The position numbers and the translations under genes are program-made. The notes beneath the pieces were generated by a model. The model was not told the DNA's origin and made no database searches. It saw nothing but the letters and a program-made list of their open reading frames with translations. Shown here in pieces: positions 6,382 to 9,124 of a stretch of 9,124 bases of DNA; the stretch's first letter is position 1, and each line of letters begins with the position of its first letter. Source of the stretch: JAPSGM01 sp036556985. GTDB taxonomy: Bacteria > Chloroflexota > Limnocylindria > QHBO01. The stretch is from the NCBI GenBank assembly GCA_036556985.1, contig DATBIK010000033.1, positions 1-9,124 on the forward strand, read 5' to 3'.

Positions 6382-6389
6382 GGGCGGCG

Positions 6390-7616
6390 ATGTTCTACGT
6401 CCAGCGCGGCCAGGTGCCGCACAAGCGCCACACCCAGTTCCGCAAGGACGACGGCTCGCTGTACGCCGAGGAGCTGTTCGGGGTCGAGGGATTCGCCGGC
6501 CGCAGCTCCCTCCTCTACCACCACACCCCGCCGACGCAGACCCACCAGATCGACGACCCCACGCCGGTCAGCCTCGAGCCGGCCGATCCGGAGGGGACGG
6601 GCCCGCATCGGCATCGGCTGGTGAACACGAAGGCACTGTCTGCGTCGGGCGACGGCCTGTCCGGCCGACTCCCCCTCTTCTTCAACGCCGATGTCACCTT
6701 CGGCGTCGTCCTCCCCGCGGAGCCGATGGCCGACTACTACCGCAACGGCGTGGCCGACGAGATGTACTTCGTCCACGAGGGCTCCGGCACGCTGGAGACG
6801 AACTTCGGGCCGATCCCCTACGGCCCGGGCGACTACCTCGTCATCCCGATCGGCACCACCTATCGGCTCGTGCCCGATGGCGGCAGCTCGCAGCGCATGC
6901 TGTGGCTGGAGTGCCCGTCGGAGATCGAGCCGCCGAAACGCTACCGCAACGAGTACGGCCAGCTGCTCGAGCACGCGCCCTACTACCACCGCGACATCCG
7001 GCCGCCGGACGAGATGGCGCCCGTCCTCGACGAGGGGGACTTCGTCATCCGCGTCCGCAGCCGCGACCGGATCACGCCCTACCACTATCGACATCATCCG
7101 TTCGACCTCGTCGGCTGGGACGGCTACCTGTGGCCGTTCGCCTTCAACATCGGCGACTTCGAGCCGATCACCGGGCGCATCCACCAGCCACCGCCGGTGC
7201 ACCTCACCTTCCAGCCGCGCAACTTCGTGGTGTGCAGCTTCGTGCCGCGCAAGTTCGACTACCACCCGCTCGCCATCCCGGCGCCGTACAACCACTCGAA
7301 CATCAACTCGGACGAGGTCATCTACTACGTCGCCGGCAACTTCATGAGCCGCCGCGGCGTGGACATCGCCTCGTTCACCGTCCACCCAGCAGGCATCCCG
7401 CACGGCCCGCATCCCGGGACGGTCGAGGCCAGCATCGGCAAGGAGGCGACCGAGGAGCTGGCGGTGATGATCGACACCTTCCACCCGCTGCACCTGACCC
7501 GCCAGGCGACCGAGCTGGAAGACGATCGCTACCCGTATTCGTGGATCCCGCCGGAGGACTCGGAGGGGCACGCGCGCGAGCTCGCCGAGCGCGGGCCGGA
7601 GGCGTTCCCCGACTGA
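6390..7616 (+). CDS. hmgA: Homogentisate 1,2-dioxygenase family protein
   Basis: This 408-residue cupin-type protein resembles the shorter homogentisate 1,2-dioxygenases of high-GC bacteria. These enzymes use non-haem Fe(II) and O2 to open the homogentisate ring to maleylacetoacetate in tyrosine/phenylalanine breakdown. The likely iron site is H302 and E309 in YNHSNINSDEVIYYV and H338 in HPAGIPHGPHPG (332-343), matching H335, E341 and H371 of the human enzyme, though the His-Glu spacing is one residue longer here. An N-terminal cupin half is also seen (DEMYFVHEGSGTLETNFG, 123-140; YGPGDYLVIPIGT, 144-156). The start at ATG 6390 has a -10 box 8 nt upstream and no ribosome site. A fumarylacetoacetase-family gene lies about 4.5 kb upstream on the same strand. 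A diverged dioxygenase acting on another dihydroxy-aromatic acid cannot be excluded. Confidence 0.82.
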   Translation: MFYVQRGQVPHKRHTQFRKDDGSLYAEELFGVEGFAGRSSLLYHHTPPTQTHQIDDPTPVSLEPADPEGTGPHRHRLVNTKALSASGDGLSGRLPLFFNADVTFGVVLPAEPMADYYRNGVADEMYFVHEGSGTLETNFGPIPYGPGDYLVIPIGTTYRLVPDGGSSQRMLWLECPSEIEPPKRYRNEYGQLLEHAPYYHRDIRPPDEMAPVLDEGDFVIRVRSRDRITPYHYRHHPFDLVGWDGYLWPFAFNIGDFEPITGRIHQPPPVHLTFQPRNFVVCSFVPRKFDYHPLAIPAPYNHSNINSDEVIYYVAGNFMSRRGVDIASFTVHPAGIPHGPHPGTVEASIGKEATEELAVMIDTFHPLHLTRQATELEDDRYPYSWIPPEDSEGHARELAERGPEAFPD

Positions 7617-7626
7617 CGCCAACCCG

Positions 7627-8460
7627 CTATCGGAGCGTGGCGAGCACGCGCTCCACGGCGGCCAGGTCCAGGCTATGCACGGCGAGCGCCGCCTCGCGGC
7701 CGCGCAGTTCAAGGTCGCGTCGCTCTTCGTCATCGGCCACGGCGCCGGCGTTCGCGATTGCTGCCTCGCTGACGAGCACCTCGCCGGCCGCGGCCTCGCC
7801 GGCCAGACGCGCCGCCGCGTTCACCGTGTCGCCCAGCGCGGTGAAGTCGGCCACCTCGCCACCGACCGCCACCGTGCCGACGAACGCCACGCCGGTGTGG
7901 ATGCCGATACCGAGCCGGAGCCACGGTCCCCCCTGGTCGTGGTGGCCCGTCGCCCGCAGCAGCGCCTGCGCGCAGCGCAGGGCCCGGGCGGCGTGATCCG
8001 TGCCGGCATAGACGGGGATGAACAGGGCCACCACCTCGTCGCCCACGAACTTGTCGACGATCCCGTCCTCGTCGATGATCGCCTTGCTGCCGGCTGCGTA
8101 GAAGCGGTGGATGAGCGCCGCGAAATCGGTCGCCGTCGACGCCTCAGCCAGCCCGGTCGACCCGCGGATGTCGGCGAACAGGAGCGTGCACTCGATCTCC
8201 GCGCCGCCCGCCGGGCGGCGCTGCATGTCGTTGATGCAGGCCTTGCAGACCGATGGGTTCTTCGGCCACGGCCGGAAGCCGAGCGGGCCGAGGACCACGC
8301 CACCGATGCCGCTGAACGGCGCGCCGCAGATCTTGCAGTGGGGGCCGCTCGGGATCTTCAGGAAGTAGCGGCGCAGCGGCTCGAAGTGCTGCTTCGGGTC
8401 GGTGAGCACGTCGCGCCACCATGTCTCGCTGCCGCGCTCCGGCTCCGGCGGTGCGCTCAT
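7627..8460 (-). CDS. Class III adenylate/guanylate cyclase with N-terminal double-CxxC module
   Basis: This 277-residue soluble protein should make a cyclic nucleotide, probably cAMP. The cyclase domain (about 88-235) has metal ligands D97 (LFADIRGST) and D141 (DKFVGDE) and the transition-state pair N214 and R218 (GDTVNAAAR). K137 and T207 occupy the base-selecting positions; a Lys-Thr pair is common in bacterial adenylyl cyclases. Before it lies a cysteine module, CKIC (42-45) and CKAC (72-75), with a Gly/Pro-rich stretch between, suggestive of a zinc-binding or redox-sensing fold. No membrane helix or signal peptide is seen, and the unit should act as a homodimer. It lies 10 nt downstream of the DUF1801 gene and is probably co-transcribed with it. 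Its 3' end faces the dioxygenase gene across 10 nt. It could feed the Crp-like regulator in this window; that is inference. Confidence 0.9.
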   Translation of the reverse strand: MSAPPEPERGSETWWRDVLTDPKQHFEPLRRYFLKIPSGPHCKICGAPFSGIGGVVLGPLGFRPWPKNPSVCKACINDMQRRPAGGAEIECTLLFADIRGSTGLAEASTATDFAALIHRFYAAGSKAIIDEDGIVDKFVGDEVVALFIPVYAGTDHAARALRCAQALLRATGHHDQGGPWLRLGIGIHTGVAFVGTVAVGGEVADFTALGDTVNAAARLAGEAAAGEVLVSEAAIANAGAVADDEERRDLELRGREAALAVHSLDLAAVERVLATLR

Positions 8461-8470
8461 CGGCTGATCT

Positions 8471-8920
8471 CTAGCCGTCCGCGGAGCTCGGCGACTCCCC
8501 GGCCTGGAGCTCGCGCGCCCGCGCCACCAGCGCGAGCAGCGCGTCGAGGTCGACGTCCGCCAGGCTCCGGAACGTGACGTTGGCGCTCCCCGCCTTCACC
8601 TTGCCCAGCCGATCCGCCCATCGTTTGATGAGGTACTCGCCGTCCTCTGCGGCATTGACGTACAGGCTCAGGTAGGCCTTCTGCGCGGCGAGGCCGACCA
8701 CGAACCACTCCCCTTCGGCGCCGGAGCGGCCGCGGTAGTGGTACTCCCCGTAGCCGATGATGCGCTGCTGGGTGCCGCCCCAGAATTTCCCCTCCCACAC
8801 CGTGCGGGGCAGCCCCGCCATGGCCTCCGCGATCCGCGCGTCGAGCGTCGCGAAGTCATCCCGCAGCGCCTCCGGCGCGAGGGCGATGACCTCCGCCGGG
8901 TCGGTGTCCGTCCGCTCCAT
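8471..8920 (-). CDS. DUF1801 domain-containing protein (YdhG-like)
   Basis: This small 149-residue cytoplasmic protein matches the DUF1801 pattern: a helical N-terminus, then an aromatic, glycine-rich core (VWEGKFWGGT at 41-50, GYGEYHYRGRSG at 56-67, WFVVGLAAQKAYLSLYV at 72-88) and the ADRLGKVKAGSANVTF segment (102-117). Some relatives are described as iron chaperones (Fra/YdhG type), but for most the role is unknown. ATG 8920 is chosen; an in-frame TTG at 8968 would add 16 unconserved residues and start inside the intergenic inverted repeat. It is the first gene of a likely two-gene unit with the cyclase and is divergent from the Hsp20 gene. No clear Shine-Dalgarno site is present. Confidence 0.82.
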   Translation of the reverse strand: MERTDTDPAEVIALAPEALRDDFATLDARIAEAMAGLPRTVWEGKFWGGTQQRIIGYGEYHYRGRSGAEGEWFVVGLAAQKAYLSLYVNAAEDGEYLIKRWADRLGKVKAGSANVTFRSLADVDLDALLALVARARELQAGESPSSADG

Positions 8921-8925
8921 CGGCC

Positions 8926-8970
8926 CATTGTGCGCACGACGTGCAACCTCCGCGGCTGGCCCGCACAATG
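8926..8970. promoter_or_regulatory. Inverted repeat in the DUF1801/Hsp20 divergent promoter region
   Basis: CATTGTGCG (8926-8934) and CGCACAATG (8962-8970) are perfect 9-bp reverse complements separated by 27 nt. The copies face outward toward the two divergent genes, and CACAAT in each could be a weak -10 box; on the minus side it lies 6 nt from the DUF1801 ATG. It matches neither the CIRCE nor the HAIR heat-shock operator as I know them. It could be a pair of promoters or half-sites for a regulator. Confidence 0.4.
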
Positions 8971-9000
8971 CTCTCTGACGGCAGGCATCCGACCGATCAC

Positions 9001-9005
9001 AGGAG
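9001..9005 (+). promoter_or_regulatory. Shine-Dalgarno site (AGGAG) of the Hsp20 gene
   Basis: AGGAG lies 7 nt before ATG 9013. It is the only textbook ribosome-binding site before a gene start in this window; the other transcript-leading genes appear leaderless or weakly led. It fixes the start of the Hsp20 frame. Confidence 0.75.
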
Positions 9006-9012
9006 CCGACCG

Positions 9013-9124
9013 ATGACCGATGCGACGGCGATCCCCGTCAACCTGTACGAGAACGACCGCGAGCTCATGGTGGTGACGCCGATGCCGGGGGTCACCGCCG
9101 AGGAGATCGGCGCCGAGGTCACCC
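9013..9124 (+). CDS. Hsp20/alpha-crystallin family small heat-shock protein, N-terminal fragment
   Basis: Only the first 37 codons are in the window and the frame runs off the edge. The start MTDATAIPVNLYENDREL is followed by MVVTPMPGVTAEEIGAEVT, resembling the first beta strands of the alpha-crystallin domain in bacterial Hsp20 proteins (a VxxPGVxxEDI-like pattern). Such proteins form oligomers that hold unfolding proteins without ATP. The N-terminal arm before the domain is very short. AGGAG at 9001-9005 supports the start. The gene is divergent from DUF1801. The family call rests on a short fragment, so confidence is moderate. Confidence 0.72.
   Translation, partial: MTDATAIPVNLYENDRELMVVTPMPGVTAEEIGAEVT

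Noticed and set aside
6375..7733. Minus-strand open frame of 452 codons opposite the homogentisate dioxygenase
   Set aside because: It is a Val/Asp/Arg-rich shadow frame overlapping two supported genes and has no domain signal.
6380..7996. Plus-strand open frame of 538 codons overlapping hmgA and running into the cyclase region
   Set aside because: It lies in another frame over hmgA, crosses its stop and then runs antisense to the cyclase; the composition is typical of a shadow frame.
8921..8968. TTG start at 8968 for the DUF1801 protein
   Set aside because: It adds 16 residues without family resemblance and begins inside the intergenic inverted repeat; ATG 8920 gives the usual family length.
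1..9124. tRNA, rRNA, CRISPR array, insertion sequence, toxin-antitoxin or phage genes
   Set aside because: No cloverleaf, direct-repeat array, transposase or integrase motif or terminal repeats were seen. The window reads as ordinary metabolic and regulatory chromosome.

Overview
The window is very GC-rich and almost wholly coding, with ten genes, two of them cut by the window edges. There are no tRNA or rRNA genes, mobile elements or CRISPR arrays. The high GC, frequent GTG starts, -10-like hexamers placed directly before start codons (leaderless-type promoters) and the protein types suggest a soil or freshwater high-GC bacterium, either Chloroflexota (Limnocylindria-like) or Actinomycetota. 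This placement is an inference from style, not from a marker gene.

Layout. (1) 1-780, minus: a truncated luciferase-like flavin/F420 monooxygenase. It diverges from (2) 880-1884, plus, a fumarylacetoacetase-family hydrolase, which overlaps by 4 nt (3) 1881-3329, plus, a fusion of a DinB-type helical domain to a PLP threonine/serine dehydratase. Between (1) and (2) lies a long perfect inverted repeat flanked by two outward-facing TAGACT boxes. (4) 3321-4526, minus, is an MFS transporter with a His-rich N-terminus. It is translationally coupled to the upstream gene (5) 4523-5611, minus, an acetylpolyamine amidohydrolase/histone-deacetylase-family enzyme. (6) 5646-6347, plus, is a Crp/Fnr-family regulator diverging from (5); a perfect 18-bp palindrome between them carries both -10 boxes. 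(7) 6390-7616, plus, is a homogentisate 1,2-dioxygenase-family enzyme with its own promoter. (8) 7627-8460, minus, is a class III adenylate/guanylate cyclase with a double CxxC module, downstream of (9) 8471-8920, minus, a DUF1801 protein. (10) 9013 to the window end, plus, is the start of an Hsp20 small heat-shock protein.

Functional reading. Homogentisate dioxygenase (7) and fumarylacetoacetase (2) are the ring-cleavage and final hydrolysis steps of tyrosine/phenylalanine catabolism. No glutathione-S-transferase-type maleylacetoacetate isomerase is visible. The DinB domain of (3) belongs to the superfamily that contains thiol-dependent maleylpyruvate isomerase, so it is a speculative candidate for the missing step. 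Genes (4) to (6) look like a regulated unit for acetylated polyamines or related amides. The cyclase (8) could supply cAMP to the Crp-like protein (6), but nothing in the sequence proves the link.

The strongest non-coding signals are the two palindromic divergent promoters. The most unusual gene is the DinB-dehydratase fusion.
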